From assembly GCF_932274485.2 (NCBI RefSeq), contig NC_065884.2, positions 71,074,046-71,138,045 on the forward strand: a stretch of DNA of 64,000 nt, given 5' to 3'. A program made the translations under genes and the position numbers. Below the pieces are notes generated by a model, which was given only the letters and a program-made list of their open reading frames with translations, did not search any database and had not been told where the DNA came from. This DNA is from Patella vulgata (Eukaryota > Mollusca > Gastropoda > Patellidae). This document shows positions 1 through 10,665 of the stretch, one piece after another; within the stretch, counting starts at the first letter, position 1, and the number at the start of each line of letters is the position of its first letter.

Positions 1-191
1 TAAATATGCAATAACTTAAAGACTCAATACCACTCTTGTTGTAACTGAATAATATGTCCCAATCTTTATTCTGGTCAACAAATTGTACTATTTTAGAATA
101 TTTCAATTAATTGATGATACAAATCTCATCTTAACACACCTTATTTAAAAATTTTGAAAAATTCAACATAATATACTATTCAAAAAAAGTA
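1..191. repeat. Possible left arm of an inverted-repeat element split by the Tc1 transposon
   Basis: AT-rich sequence with no gene. The 13 bases TATACTATTCAAA near 171-183 recur inverted at about 1673-1685, just outside the Tc1 element, and positions 16-40 resemble the reverse complement of 1852-1875. This suggests the Tc1 element landed in an older palindromic element whose arms are 1-190 and 1668-1880. The arms are diverged, so this is tentative. Confidence 0.35.
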
Positions 192-1665
192 GGGGATATT
201 TGATGTTTAAGTGTTATTAAAGTCACCTAATGAAACTGACGAAGAAACAAATGACAAAATGAAATGAGGTTCACATTCGTCGATTTATTCCAAATGATCG
301 TTAGACTAAGTAAGGCACAGACTGACCATTATAAGGGTAAAATGATACCCGGGGTCAAACAGCAAAGTTACCACAGCATCACAACCAAGTCAGTAACGGG
401 TAAATCCTCCTCTGTTTGCCAAACAAGCATTGATCCGACGTGGCATACTCCTAATGAGACGTCTAAGGTCATTTTGGTCCAGATTGTCCCATTCCTGTTG
501 CAACGCAGCAGCAAGTTCTTGGACATTGGCAGGACGTTGTTGACGTTGACGTAACCTCTGTCCAAGCATGTCCCAGACATGCTCGATGGGGGAGAGGTCG
601 GGACTCAGTGCTGGCCAAGGTAATGTGGTGATGTTCTGTTGTTGGAGGTAACCTGTAACGATCCTGGCCCTGTGACATCTTGCGTTGTCATCCTGGAAGA
701 TGAAACGGCGGCCATGACGTCGTGCGAACGGTACAACATGGACTGCCAAGATGTTGTCCCGGTAGTACTGGCCTGTAACACGCCCTGCAACAACATGTAA
801 AGCCGTTCTTCCAGCAACAGTGATGCCTCCCCACACCATAACAGAACCACCCCCAAATCGATCATGTCTGATGACGTTAACGTCTTGGAAGCGCTCGTTT
901 CGACGACGCCACACCCTCCTACGTCTGTCCAAAAAATCAACAGTGAACCTTGACTCATCTGAAAACATCACATTGCTCCAGCGTCGATTATCCCAGTGTT
1001 GACGATCCCTACACCAACGACGTCTTGCCTGAATGTGATGATCTCTCAAACAAGGGATCACGCGAGGACGTCGGGCGCGAAGGTGACCCCTATGCAGTCG
1101 ATTCCGAATCGTTTGGCCACTCACTCTCACACCAGTGTCTGTTTGAAGACGAGCGCTGATCTGATTTGCTGTGATGACACGATTTCTCAAGGCCAAGGTA
1201 CGGATAAATCGATCCTGGGCTTGAGTTGTCGCCCTTGGTCGACCTGAGCGTGGTCTGTCCTGTACAGATTGTGTATCACGGTATCTGGACCATAGCCTGC
1301 TTATGACAGACTGAGAAACATTCATCGTCCGCGCCACAACCGCCTGTGTTGTGCCGATCTGTAGCATGCCGAGGGCACGTAACCTTTCATTTTGGGTAAG
1401 CCGACGCATATCAAAATTTGTTTTCTGGTCACTAAAACAATTAAACTGATGTTTCCACCCTGGAATTCAATGCCACAATGACTGTAACATTCAAAGTCAG
1501 AGTCGTGCAAATCTTGGGTTGGACCCCCATGATGATCCCAAGCATCACCTGCATTCCATGCGGTAGCTATTGGTGCGTTTGGGCGTCACATGTAACTGGA
1601 AATGTTTCTTCTGTTAGGTTCTATAGTGACATTTTAGTATTATGCCCCCAAAATCAAATATCCCC
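192..1665 (-). mobile_element. Tc1-like DNA transposon, apparently complete
   Basis: Inverted ends GGGGATATTTGAT (192-204) and its reverse complement (1653-1665) are flanked on both sides by TA (190-191, 1666-1667), the target duplication of Tc1/mariner elements. The element is 1474 bp and holds a single long transposase frame on the minus strand. The perfect part of the inverted repeat is only 13 bp; beyond it similarity is weak. Confidence 0.9.
390..1409 (-). CDS. Tc1-like DD34E transposase, 339 aa
   Basis: An uninterrupted 339-residue frame of the length usual for Tc1 transposases, which cut and paste DNA at TA sites. The N-terminus (about residues 5-47) reads as a helix-turn-helix for binding the inverted ends, followed by the GRPR motif at 56-59 that normally separates the two DNA-binding helices. 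The catalytic triad is visible: D151 in FSDES, D241 in FQDDNARCH and E276 in SPIEHVW, with exactly 34 residues between D241 and E276. The glycine-rich stretch GGGSVMVWGG at 187-196 is also typical. The start is the first ATG, 256 bp inside the 1665 end. Its CpG-rich codon use differs from the AT-rich surroundings. No stops, frameshifts or missing catalytic residues are seen, so it may encode a working enzyme; activity is inference. Confidence 0.93.
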   Translation of the reverse strand: MRRLTQNERLRALGMLQIGTTQAVVARTMNVSQSVISRLWSRYRDTQSVQDRPRSGRPRATTQAQDRFIRTLALRNRVITANQISARLQTDTGVRVSGQTIRNRLHRGHLRARRPRVIPCLRDHHIQARRRWCRDRQHWDNRRWSNVMFSDESRFTVDFLDRRRRVWRRRNERFQDVNVIRHDRFGGGSVMVWGGITVAGRTALHVVAGRVTGQYYRDNILAVHVVPFARRHGRRFIFQDDNARCHRARIVTGYLQQQNITTLPWPALSPDLSPIEHVWDMLGQRLRQRQQRPANVQELAAALQQEWDNLDQNDLRRLIRSMPRRINACLANRGGFTRY

Positions 1666-1666
1666 T

Positions 1667-1904
1667 AATTTATTTGAATAGTATAGTTTGAAACTTCCAA
1701 CGTAAACCTTTTCAAATGAAACTTCGATTTTTAAAAATATTTTCGAACACTCTGGACAAGTAAAATAGGATGTAATGGATAATTTACAAAACAGGTAGGA
1801 CACTTAAACATCTAGTACTTAGATAGAGATATTATTTTCTGGAGCTTTCAAGCCAGCAAGAGTGTTATTGTCCCTTTAATACAAAGGTAGCGCCCAAGCT
1901 GTAT
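1667..1904. repeat. Possible right arm of the element split by the Tc1 transposon
   Basis: No gene seen. This is the probable partner arm of 1-191 (see that entry); CAAGAGTGTTATTGTCCCTTT at 1858-1878 mirrors the window's first bases. Confidence 0.3.
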
Positions 1905-2035
1905 TTAGTAAGAATAGGCAATAGTGCCGCTGCTCGGACAAAATTTCCCTCATGGCACACTGTAAGGCGTATACCCGTCTTCATTACCCCAGCATAGGAG
2001 CAGAACAGTAGGACGTTAAACCCCATTTCATTTGT
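1905..2035 (+). mobile_element. SINE-2, 5'-truncated
   Basis: Only the 3' body and the ATTTC-type tail of SINE-2 are present, ending AGGACGTTAAACCCCATTTC. Confidence 0.8.
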
Positions 2036-2076
2036 ATTTAGTAATTAAGCCAACTTTTACAAAATGACAATATTAA

Positions 2077-2473
2077 AGATACATTATGGGAGATTCAATA
2101 ACGAGTTAGCAGTTCGCATTATAATAGTTAAAAACTAAATAATGTAAAGGCAATTTGTTGAAAATTTTATTCAAATTGATCTACTATGAACCGAGAATTA
2201 AGCGATTGAAATTTCCGCCTAGCCTCGATCATCATTACTAAAGTCAGTACGATAAACAGCATAGTCTCGAATATCCATTTAATCGTTAAATCGTGAAGGA
2301 AAGTTATGCAGTAAATCGGCTCATAATCCACTAAAGATCGCAGACTAGGGATGCCATCTAGAGTTGATTATGGCCTGGATAGGTTAATTAATGTCTAATT
2401 AATAATTTAGATAACATTTCAGGCCTAAAGAAAGACCTGCAATAGACAGATTTAGCTCTTGCATAATGTATGT
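2077..2473 (-). mobile_element. TTAA-type MITE (M1), copy 1
   Basis: 397 bp bounded by TTAA (2073-2076 and 2474-2477), with imperfect inverted ends of the form ASRTRCATTATG. It matches the copies at 26609, 39798, 46529 and 57964. The TTAA target suggests a piggyBac-mobilised non-autonomous element; no coding capacity. Confidence 0.8.
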
Positions 2474-2477
2474 TTAA

Positions 2478-3115
2478 CTGGTGAACGTTATCTATATGTT
2501 TAGCATTGATAACACTGTATATAGACGGATTGATAATCATAGCCGGCGTATTTGTAATAAACAACAACAGTATTGTAGCCGGCGTCAATCATAATTGACG
2601 CGTTTTGCTCAATTACTTTATTTACATGAAGAGTCGTTGTTGTTTGTATTTCAGAGGAGAGCCAAAAAAAGCTCCCCTCAATCAACAAATTGAAAAAATC
2701 GCTCCCCTCAAAAAACTTTCCCAGTTTTGATAAGAAGAGTGATTTAGAAATTAAGGAGAGTGATCTGATATTAAGGAGGGTGATTAGTTATGAGCATGGG
2801 AAATGGTTCTAAAATCAATAACTGCATGTAATGGGGTCATACCTGGTTTCATAAATGATAATAAACCCCCAATGACTATGTAAATGAGAGCGATTTTCAG
2901 TTTTAAGGGGAGGGAAAAACAACTCCCCCTCGGTCGACATTCAGATGGGTAGCAGGTGCTCGAGAGCGATCGCTCGCCTTAAAAACAATGACTGCATGAA
3001 GGGTCTATATACAACAGAAAGAGGCTAAAACCAATATTGACAAAAAATATCTTTAAGTGTATTATTTGGTAGCAGTTTCATCGAGAGATAACATAATTAA
3101 ACCAGAACTTGAGCA
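2478..3115. other. Intergenic, no gene recognised
   Basis: AT-rich. Short direct repeats around 2661-2790 and 2905-2930 (AGGAGAGTGATT- and GCTCCCCTC-like words) are the only structure seen. Confidence 0.5.
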
Positions 3116-3480
3116 AGCTGATTAAAATACAGATCTATATTTCGTTTCGTTTTTTATACTTTCGATGGCCCACACTACATGAAGATCTGACCGGTTGTAA
3201 CGATTGGTCGCGTCAGAGGTCATAGGAGGAGCTTTTGACCTATGACGTCAGACATTTGATTAACCAATCAGCATCGATGTTACTAGTGGATTACCCACAG
3301 TTCCGCGCAAAACACACCTAAAGCTCGCCGTAACAGACCGTTTCATTGGCTTATCCCTCACATCATTCAGAACACATCAATGATAACAACTCTTCCAGAT
3401 CCTAGTGTAGTAAAGACAAGTAAAACAAAATTTTGAACTATAAAACCGAAACGAAATAGGATCCGTGTTTTAATCAGATT
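3116..3480 (+). mobile_element. 9-bp-TSD MITE (M2), copy 1
   Basis: About 365 bp with inverted ends reading CTGATTAAAATACAGATC on the left and its imperfect complement on the right. Flanks GAACTTGAG and TAACTTGAT look like a decayed 9-bp target duplication, the size made by Mutator-like transposases. The body contains a TGACGTCA palindrome near 3244. Confidence 0.8.
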
Positions 3481-4086
3481 GTAACTTGATTATCCAATTA
3501 ACAATCTTAATCCCGTTGATTAATAGTGGAATGTATATACGAGTAGAGCATTACACATTTGTAATAAACATGTGCAATTTCGTTCATTTTAAAATGAAAG
3601 TAAATATGCAAAAACTTAATAGTTGACATGAAAAAATAAATATAAACATATGCAGTTTTTTTTTTGTTAAAGGACATACCTCCTGATGATACCCATGGAG
3701 GGGTTATTTATAGACTGCTGGCCATCTTATATAATAATACAGTAGTTAATTATATATAATGATTAAAATATACACAACAAAATACTTGTTTTTCTTATTT
3801 TAATTTTGTCGACTTGGAAACCAACTGCAACGCAAAAGCAGATGATTAATTCTGAATAGCAATCTAACATCTATTAGTGGGTTGTAAAGGGATATAACTG
3901 CATAACCATTTCCATTTTCAGCAAATTATCGAATATTCGTTGCAGTAATTATACTAATGTGTTGCTATTTGACAATATTAGGTTGTTATTTGATGATAGT
4001 GCGTAATATTTGGTGGTATTTGAGAACTATTTCGTATTTGGTGTAGTGTTTGGCAGTTTTTGCTTGTTTTAGGTGATATATATGTA
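3481..4086. other. Intergenic, no gene recognised
   Basis: AT-rich. 3955-4075 holds a degenerate TTTGGTGGTATTTG-like tandem repeat. Nothing coding is supported. Confidence 0.5.
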
Positions 4087-4352
4087 GAGACAGAAATGGG
4101 GTTTAACGTCCACTCGACACAAACTAGGTCATTTCGGGACTAACACACGGTTCATTTTTATTTCAATAATTCGCAGGGGTCTTTAGCAGGGGGGGGGGGA
4201 ATCGGAGGACCCGGAGAAAACCCACGAAGTTGAATAGGCGACCCTACTCTCCTTGTCAGGTACAACCGTGGAATCGAAACCCCTCCAGTTGACTCAATGA
4301 CAGACCGTATGATACAGCGCGCGCGTGCTAACCATTCGGCTATCCCCTCTCC
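4087..4352 (-). mobile_element. SINE-1, near full length
   Basis: Reverse complement of the family reading: tRNA-like head with A box (TGGCCGAATGGTTAGCGCG-like) and B box (GGTTTCGAATCCCC-like), a conserved body, and a 3' end GTGGACGTTAAACCCC followed by (CT)n. Here the tail is short. Confidence 0.85.
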
Positions 4353-4487
4353 CCCTTTTAGATGATATAGGGAGCCAAATAGAACAGCCAAACATCGATA
4401 ATCGCTTTTGAAGTACATTTCCCGCGATATAACTTCTTATTTTTGAAAAAAAAATCAAATGATATGTCTACTTTGCATCATTATGTT

Positions 4488-4572
4488 GTAGTATTGGGTA
4501 GTATGTGGTGATATTGAGGTGATATTGGGGTGGTATTGGGTGGTATTGGGTAGTATTGGGTAGTATTGGATA
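4488..4572. repeat. Short TATTGGGTAG/TGGTGATATTG tandem repeat
   Basis: About eight irregular units of roughly 10 bp, related in style to 3955-4075. Confidence 0.7.
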
Positions 4573-4857
4573 AATCGTCCCGCCGCCACAGAAAGCTTAT
4601 ACAATTTGCTACCAGACGGCGCCATTAACTGGGGTTCATTGAAAATGTGACTTAGATTGTTCTTCCCCGGGGCTCTTCATATGGTAATGGACATTGGTTT
4701 GTCTCCCCGTCCAAAAGGTACACTTTACTTGTCAGCCTAGCTAAACACTACTACCTACCACCTAGCATTCAAGCGACTTGAGTAGGGCGTTAAACTTCAA
4801 ACGACTCTGTGCCATAGTATTACCGATTTCCGTGGATATTAAACCCGACTTAATAGG

Positions 4858-4995
4858 CGTCACGGCCGTGTTCTTTATCCCCTGTATCATCAGCTGGTGG
4901 GATGGGATGGGCATTCAAAGCACGAGATAAGGATATAGGTATATGTGATATCACAATTAATGCTTTGCATTCATCAAATAATAATAAAAATACAT
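4858..4995. repeat. Interspersed repeat R1, copy 1
   Basis: CACGGCCGTGTTCTTTATC through AATTAATGCTTTGCAT recurs at 38988-39095 with few changes, including TGGGATGGGATGGGCATTC. Family unknown; no ends or target duplication recognised. Confidence 0.7.
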
Positions 4996-5374
4996 CCACA
5001 CCGCGTATTCTCCCCGTTATATTTGGGGTCATAATTGTGTGGAAAATCCTATTTTAGGCACTAAGTCTTGTTATCTGTGCCCCGGCGTATTGTAAAAAAA
5101 ATAAACGAATAGTTTATGTGATGAATTTTCTTGATAGTTTGCTGTTTGAAACAGCCGCGGTTGGTTTTTGTTTTTCTATGTTACTTCCTTAAAGTTTCCT
5201 GTCAAATTCGTGCAGAACTGTTTTGTTTTTATTGCATATCAGTAAAAATAAAACGTAGTAGCTAAATGTATTTAGTAATTTGTTTTATGTAAAATCCCAG
5301 TTTTGGTTACCCCATATAATGCCAAAATGACGATAGAGATCATGTATTTCTCAAAAAATGTTCATGGCCGGGAA
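4996..5374. other. Intergenic, no gene recognised
   Basis: AT-rich spacer with no repeat match noticed and no coding signal. Confidence 0.45.
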
Positions 5375-5708
5375 AATATTGTATCATAAGGTCTGTCATT
5401 GAGTCAACTGACTTGGTTTCGATTCTCCGGTTGTACGTGGCAAGGAGTATGCTCGCCTGTCCAACCTCGTGGGTTTTTATCGGGTCCTCCGGTTTCCTCC
5501 CACAGCTAAAGACCCCTACGCACAAGCGAATTATTGAAATAAAATTAAACCATATGTTAGTCCCGAAATTACCTAGTTATGTAGAGATGATGTTAAACCC
5601 CATTCTCTCCCACAGCTAAAGACCCCTACGCACAAGCGAATTATTGAAATAAAATTAAACCATATGTTAGTTCCGAAATAACCTAGTTTATGTAGAGTAT
5701 GTTAAACC

Positions 5709-5750
<42 letters not shown>
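5375..5750 (+). mobile_element. SINE-1 with duplicated 3' half
   Basis: The tRNA head is truncated. After the first 3' end at about 5606 the 3' segment (TCTCCCACAGCTAAAGACCC onward) is repeated once more to 5712, then a (CT)n tract runs to 5750. Confidence 0.8.
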
Positions 5751-5752
<2 letters not shown>

Positions 5753-6397
5753 CACAACACATGTCCGTCTTCATTAACCGAGTTGGTGCTGAAACTAAGT
5801 TTAAGTTCATTTCATTTTTTCCTTTCATATTTCAGTTTATATTAAATTCAAATAATCAACTAACATCAGAGTTTCTGTTATTGTTGCAAAGATAAATTAT
5901 AAAAAACATTTATGAATAAATCCAAGCTATTGCTGCTCTCCAGCATGCTATAAGAAAAACACTGTTATTGTTATTGTTATTGTTATTCAAGAGACAATTT
6001 TTTTAAAAAATTTCTATTTCAGCTCTCTGATATAATATAAAAGCCACGATGACGTTTAGAACAATTACTTTAACGAAACAAGCCAACATAACAATAACTG
6101 TTTCCTGTTCCTCAACATATGGTTGGCTGAAGTTACTTTTAATCAATGAAGTTTATTATCTGCCAGTTCAAAGCAGCTTGTGTCATAAAATCAACATCCA
6201 TTCGCTTTTTCAGCAACACGGTATATTATTAGTTTTTATTGGAAAACTATTATCTTTTCTTTTCACCGTGAAAATTATTGACACGAGAAGTAGAACTGTT
6301 ATATTCATTAACTTTATGGCTGTATTGGAGATTATATTAATGAGATATCGGTCAGTTATTTATTTGATATCACTCTTATATCATTCATAGTATAGAA
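5751..6397. other. Intergenic, no gene recognised
   Basis: AT-rich; a short (GTTATT)n run at 5964-5988. A 113-codon open frame (6049-6390) has no recognisable domain and no splice or codon evidence. Confidence 0.4.
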
Positions 6398-6775
6398 ATG
6401 TAATGAAATGAAATGAAATGGGGTTTAACGTCCTACTGTTCTGCTCCGAACTGAGCTAATGAAGACGGTCATACGCCATACAATGTGCTATGAGGGAAAT
6501 TTTGCCCGGACAGCGGCACTACGGCCTACTCTTATATCGAATTCCAACTGTCAAGGGATCTTTTATGTGCACGCCAATGTGTACACGGGACCTCGGGGTT
6601 TTTTTATCCATCCGAACGACTAGACAGCTGTCCTTGTCCGCCCCCCTCCCCTGCATCACTGACAAGGGGGGGGGGGGGGGCACGCCGAAAAATCTAGATG
6701 AACTTTCACGGCCAATGCATGGATCGAACACGCGAACACCAGGTTAGCCTTACCCACTTAGCGACTCATAGTGTA
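6398..6775 (-). mobile_element. SINE-2, near full length
   Basis: Begins with the (GAAAT)n tail and GGGGTTTAACGTCCTACTG, runs through the conserved body, and ends in a tRNA-like region with inverted B box (GGATCGAACACGCGA) and A box (CTTACCCACTTAG). A G-run at 6664-6680 interrupts the body. Confidence 0.85.
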
Positions 6776-6867
6776 TAGAGAAAGATCTATTTTGGACCTT
6801 ATTTAAGTATAACTGAATTGAACTATTTACATAACTACGCTCCCCGTACCTATAAAATCAATAGCAA

Positions 6868-7392
6868 GCACCACCCCATAGCCCACTGGCCGTCCTAACA
6901 AACACCGACCGTCATATAAAACATTGTAGCCCACCGACCGTCCTATAGAAAATTGTAGCCAACCGGCCGTCCTATAAAACATTGTAGCCCACCGACCGTC
7001 CTATAGAACATTGTTGTCCACCAACCGCCCTATAGAACATTGTAGTCCACCGACCGTCCTATAGAACATTGTAGCCCACCGACCGTCCTATAAAACATTG
7101 TAGCCCACCGACCGTCCTATAAAACATTGTAGCCCCCCCGACCGTCCTATAGAACGCTGTAGTCCACCAACCGCCCTATAAAACATTGTAGCCCACCGAC
7201 CGTCCTGTAGAACATTGTAGTCCACCAACCGCCCTATAAAACATTGTAGCCTACCGACCGTCCTATAAAACATTGTAGCCCACCGACCGTTCTATAAAAC
7301 ATTGTAGCCAACCGACCGTCCTATAAAACAGTGTAGACGGCTAACCGTCTTATAAAACGGTGTAGATCGTCGAACGTCCTATAAACAGTGTA
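6868..7392. repeat. Minisatellite, ~30-bp unit
   Basis: About 17 units of CATTGTAGCCCACCGACCGT plus CCTATAAAA with point variation. By comparison with gene A it lies in or near what would be intron 3 of the partial gene G. Confidence 0.9.
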
Positions 7393-8211
7393 GCTCCTGT
7401 GAATTTTCTTAAATGAACCTGTGGTTACTATTGATCTATAAGATATCAGGGGCGGACTAGGGGTCCTAATCCTTGCTCCGTTATGGGTTCCCACACTATG
7501 TGAGGGGGGTGGGGGTGGGAGTGGTTTTCTTTCCAACCGGGCTCAAAATGTGTTCAAGAAACTGTATGTATATGATACTTTCTATGGTGTAGGCCTATAT
7601 TATGTGTACTAATTTTATTATTTTAAGTGAGAGACCGTCGCTACGATTGACCAGTGACTAAGACTTGAAGAATAAGAAGATGACGCAGAAAAGGAAAACA
7701 GGATGCTGCGAGCGATAAGACCGACAGTCTATTTGATAATTCCGTTAAAAACGAAGAATTGTTATACGAGACTGTGTTTAAAGTAGCTAAGTTTCTAACT
7801 CAATATCATCTAAAATCTTCGACATTGAAAACACGATTTATTTGTCGCTTTAAATCAACATTAATGTTGTGATCTTACCAGGTAAAGATGGCCTTCTGAT
7901 ATCCATTATTTAAGACAAAATAAACATTTTACAATTGGTACACGAATCGTGTACCATAATGCGAGTCAGCGCTATTTGTAATAAGGGACTCGAAAAACGA
8001 GGCTAGGCATATTCCACAAGTTATGTCAAACGGTGACGCTATATTCTTATCTGGAGAGCATGCCGAATAAATACTATCGGCGTAGACTGGAATAACCAGA
8101 CGCTAGAGATTGAAATTCGATTGAGAATATTGGCGTATTTCGCCGAACCTAACTGATTAGAAATTACAGTAAAAACAGAAACGATTGAATGTAAATCAAT
8201 TTATATACATT

Positions 8212-8281
8212 CATTATTGTATGCGTTGCGACCCATTTGTGTCAATTTCTAGGTCCCAAATAATAGCGACTTAGCTCCTTT
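8212..8281. repeat. 70-bp direct repeat, left copy
   Basis: Identical by eye to 8764-8833 (CATTATTGTATGCGTTGCGA ... TTAGCTCCTTT). The two copies bracket 482 bp of SINE plus short-repeat sequence. Confidence 0.9.
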
Positions 8282-8287
8282 TTTGCT

Positions 8288-8506
8288 CATAAATTGGGCT
8301 AATGAAGACGGGCATACGCCATACAGTGTGCTATGAAGGGAATTTTGCCCGGGCAGCGGCACTACAGCCTACTCTTATATCGAATTCCAATTGCCAAGGG
8401 ATCTTTTATGTGCACGCCAATGTGTACACGGGACCTCGGTTTTTCGTCCCATCCGAACGACTAGACAGCTGTTCTTGTCAGATCCTCCGTCCTGTATCAC
8501 TGAAAT
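8288..8506 (-). mobile_element. SINE-2, both ends truncated
   Basis: Body only, from GGGCTAATGAAGACGGGC to CCTGTATCACTGA, where it runs directly into the ACACAAGTTT array. Confidence 0.8.
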
Positions 8507-8757
8507 TTCAGAAATTTCAACACAAGTTTCAGAAATTTTAACACAAGTTTCAGAACTTTCAACACAAGTTTCAAAAATTTAAACACAAGTATTGTGTAGA
8601 TTTTCACACAAGTTTCAACACAAGTTTGTGTTGTTTGATAAATTTAACACAAGTTTTGTGTTGTTTCAACACAAGTTTGTGTTGTTAAATAGAGACACCT
8701 TACTTGTGTTGAAAATAACACAAGTTTGTGTTGTTTCAACACAAGTTTTTTTTCAGT
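8500..8757. repeat. ACACAAGTTT short tandem/hairpin array
   Basis: About 14 copies of (T)CAACACAAGTTT, several as AACACAAGTTTGTGTT hairpins. It starts CACTGAAA and ends TTTCAGTG, so it may be a small element with CACTG ends; the left end overlaps a native SINE-2 word, so this is uncertain. Confidence 0.7.
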
Positions 8758-8763
8758 GTATTA

Positions 8764-8833
8764 CATTATTGTATGCGTTGCGACCCATTTGTGTCAATTT
8801 CTAGGTCCCAAATAATAGCGACTTAGCTCCTTT
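8764..8833. repeat. 70-bp direct repeat, right copy
   Basis: See 8212-8281. Confidence 0.9.
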
Positions 8834-8975
8834 AACCAGTTCTATCACATGCAATATTCGAACTAAAAACAGGCCACGTCTGTAAATGAATCGAATGTAG
8901 AAATATTTTCAATGCATCATATCTCTGTAAATGATGCGAATGTAGAAATGTTTTCATTCTATCATATCTTTGTAG

Positions 8976-9145
8976 TTGAGCTGGCTCGCTAGCCTAGAGG
9001 TCGGGTGTTCGATCCCTGCATTGGCCGAGAAAGTTCATCCAGATTTTCTGGCGTGGTTTTCCCTTGTCAATGGTGCAGAACGGAGGGCCCGACAATGACA
9101 GCTGTCTAGTCCTTCTAATGAAACGAAAAACCGAGGTCTAGAGTG
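8976..9145 (+). mobile_element. SINE-2, 3'-truncated
   Basis: tRNA-like head with B box GGTCGGGTGTTCGATCCC and part of the body are present; the 3' end and tail are missing. Confidence 0.8.
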
Positions 9146-9440
9146 TCCCCGGGGAGGGGAGGGGCGGAGGTGTTTTAGTGGTCTAGACTGTCGCGCTTCG
9201 AGCTCTAGCTGGATGTTCACCGCTGACTTGAGATTGTGGTTTTGATCCCTCATGTGAGCGTATGTGGCTTGGAGATAGGGGTGCCTTCTCAACCCCGTTG
9301 TTTTATTCTGGATACTCCGGTTTCCTACTACAAGAAACATTCCTGCGCCTGCACTAAGATAATAAAAATGAAAAAAGACAAGCGGGCGTTTAACACCGAG
9401 AATAAAAACAACTAAGAATTTGATATTTTTATTCTTGTAG

Positions 9441-9520
9441 ATCTGGTGTTTAACATAGTTAAAGATTATTGTGATTGGCCTTTTAATACTCCGGCGCCTT
9501 GTGGAACGAAGTCTAATTAA
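9441..9520 (+). CDS. Gene G: orphan last exon of a CBM14 chitin-binding protein
   Basis: An acceptor TTCTTGTAG is followed by 80 coding nt reading LVFNIVKDYCDW then an NT.APCGTKSN end and TAA. It has the same length and phase as exon 4 of gene A, and the 3' UTR and its AATAAA (9594-9599) are also duplicated from there. It supplies cysteines 5 and 6 of a second CBM14 domain. I cannot find exons 1-3 between position 1 and 9400; they may lie left of the window, beyond a long intron 3, or be lost. The exon itself is clean, so the copy may be a live partial gene or a leftover of duplication. Confidence 0.65.
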
Positions 9521-9593
9521 CCTGTACCGGAACAAGGATTCCATGCTGAACATTATGACGTACCATAATGACGTAACATTATGACGTACATCC

Positions 9594-9599
9594 AATAAA
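9594..9599 (+). terminator. Polyadenylation signal AATAAA, gene G
   Basis: Lies 74 bp after the stop, at the same relative place as AATAAA in gene A. Confidence 0.6.
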
Positions 9600-9938
9600 T
9601 ATCCTTTATCTGAGACTTTACGTAGTTATATATACTTTTTTAATATTTTTGAATTGTTTAAACAGAAACGTATTGACGAGGAATAAGATGCCATGATGAT
9701 AGTGGTTTGGGTGGGTGGCACATAACCCAGATATTTATATGGTTTGGCGGGGGGGGGGGGCGCCTTTAACCTCAATAATTTGATCATTAAGAAGGTGCTT
9801 CCAGGTTCCGGCACCGTTTGGGCTGACAAGAACATGATGGAGTTAATTTACAGCATTCTCGTATCTGAGCAACAAATTGTTTTATTTGAGATGGAACGTA
9901 AAAGATTAATGTTGAACCATTAATTGCTTTACCAACGA

Positions 9939-10172
9939 GCCCACAAAGCATTCTCAGTAAATTAAGAATTTACTCAACTTTCAATCACTGTTTATGAGAA
10001 ATATCTGTGATCCAGAAACACAAAACTTTGCATATAGTTTCTTATTGATGTATTTGATACATTAAAACAACAAAAGTTTTATAAAGGGCTATATTTTAGT
10101 AAAAAAAAAAAAAATTAGGCCATCAATTTTGAGTAAATTCTTGATTTAAGTCCGAGAATGTTTTGTGAACCT
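9939..10172 (+). mobile_element. MITE M3, copy 1 (uninterrupted)
   Basis: Inverted ends of about 38 bp: CACAAAGCATTCTCAGTAAA on the left, TTGAGTAAATTCTTGATTTA through ATGTTTTGTGAAC on the right. This copy is the empty site for the nested insertion seen at 26403-27030. Confidence 0.85.
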
Positions 10173-10327
10173 GATATAATAATAACCAGGTAAAGAACGA
10201 ACTCTGTCATTTGAATTCTGTCGAGGAACTGCTAGCCAAAGTCAATGACGGGATCACCTCGTTGATCGTATGAAAGGTATAGGGCATATGCTAAAAAAAA
10301 CTAAAAAGAGGACATATCTAAAATGAA

Positions 10328-10418
10328 ATTTTATTTCAATAATTTGCTTGCGCGTAGGGGTCTTTAGTAGTGGAAGGACACCGGAAGACTCAGAGAAAAC
10401 CCACGAGGTTGGACAGGC
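10328..10418 (-). mobile_element. SINE-1 fragment
   Basis: Middle of SINE-1, directly abutting the SINE-2 that starts at 10422. Confidence 0.75.
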
Positions 10419-10421
10419 CTA

Positions 10422-10665
10422 AAATGATATGAAATGGCATTTAACGTCCCACTTGTCTGCTCCGACTGGCATAATGAAGATGGACATGCAGTAGTGTACT
10501 ATAAGCGAAAATTTGCCCGGAAAGCGGCGCTTAGGCTTAATTTTGAATCGAATTCCAGCTTCAAAGGGATCTTTTACGTGCACGTCAAAGTGTACACAGG
10601 ACCTCGTTTTTCGTCCTATCCGAACGCCTATACGTTGTCGCACTTACCAGACCGTCTGTCCTTTA
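10422..10665 (-). mobile_element. SINE-2, head missing
   Basis: Tail-proximal GGCATTTAACGTCCCACT through the body to CAGACCGTCTGTCCT. Confidence 0.75.

Noticed and set aside
6049-6390. 113-codon open frame
   Set aside because: AT-rich, hydrophobic by composition, no family resemblance or splice context.
9035-9595. 186-codon open frame on the minus strand
   Set aside because: It runs across a SINE-2 fragment and antisense to the gene G last exon; no recognisable protein.
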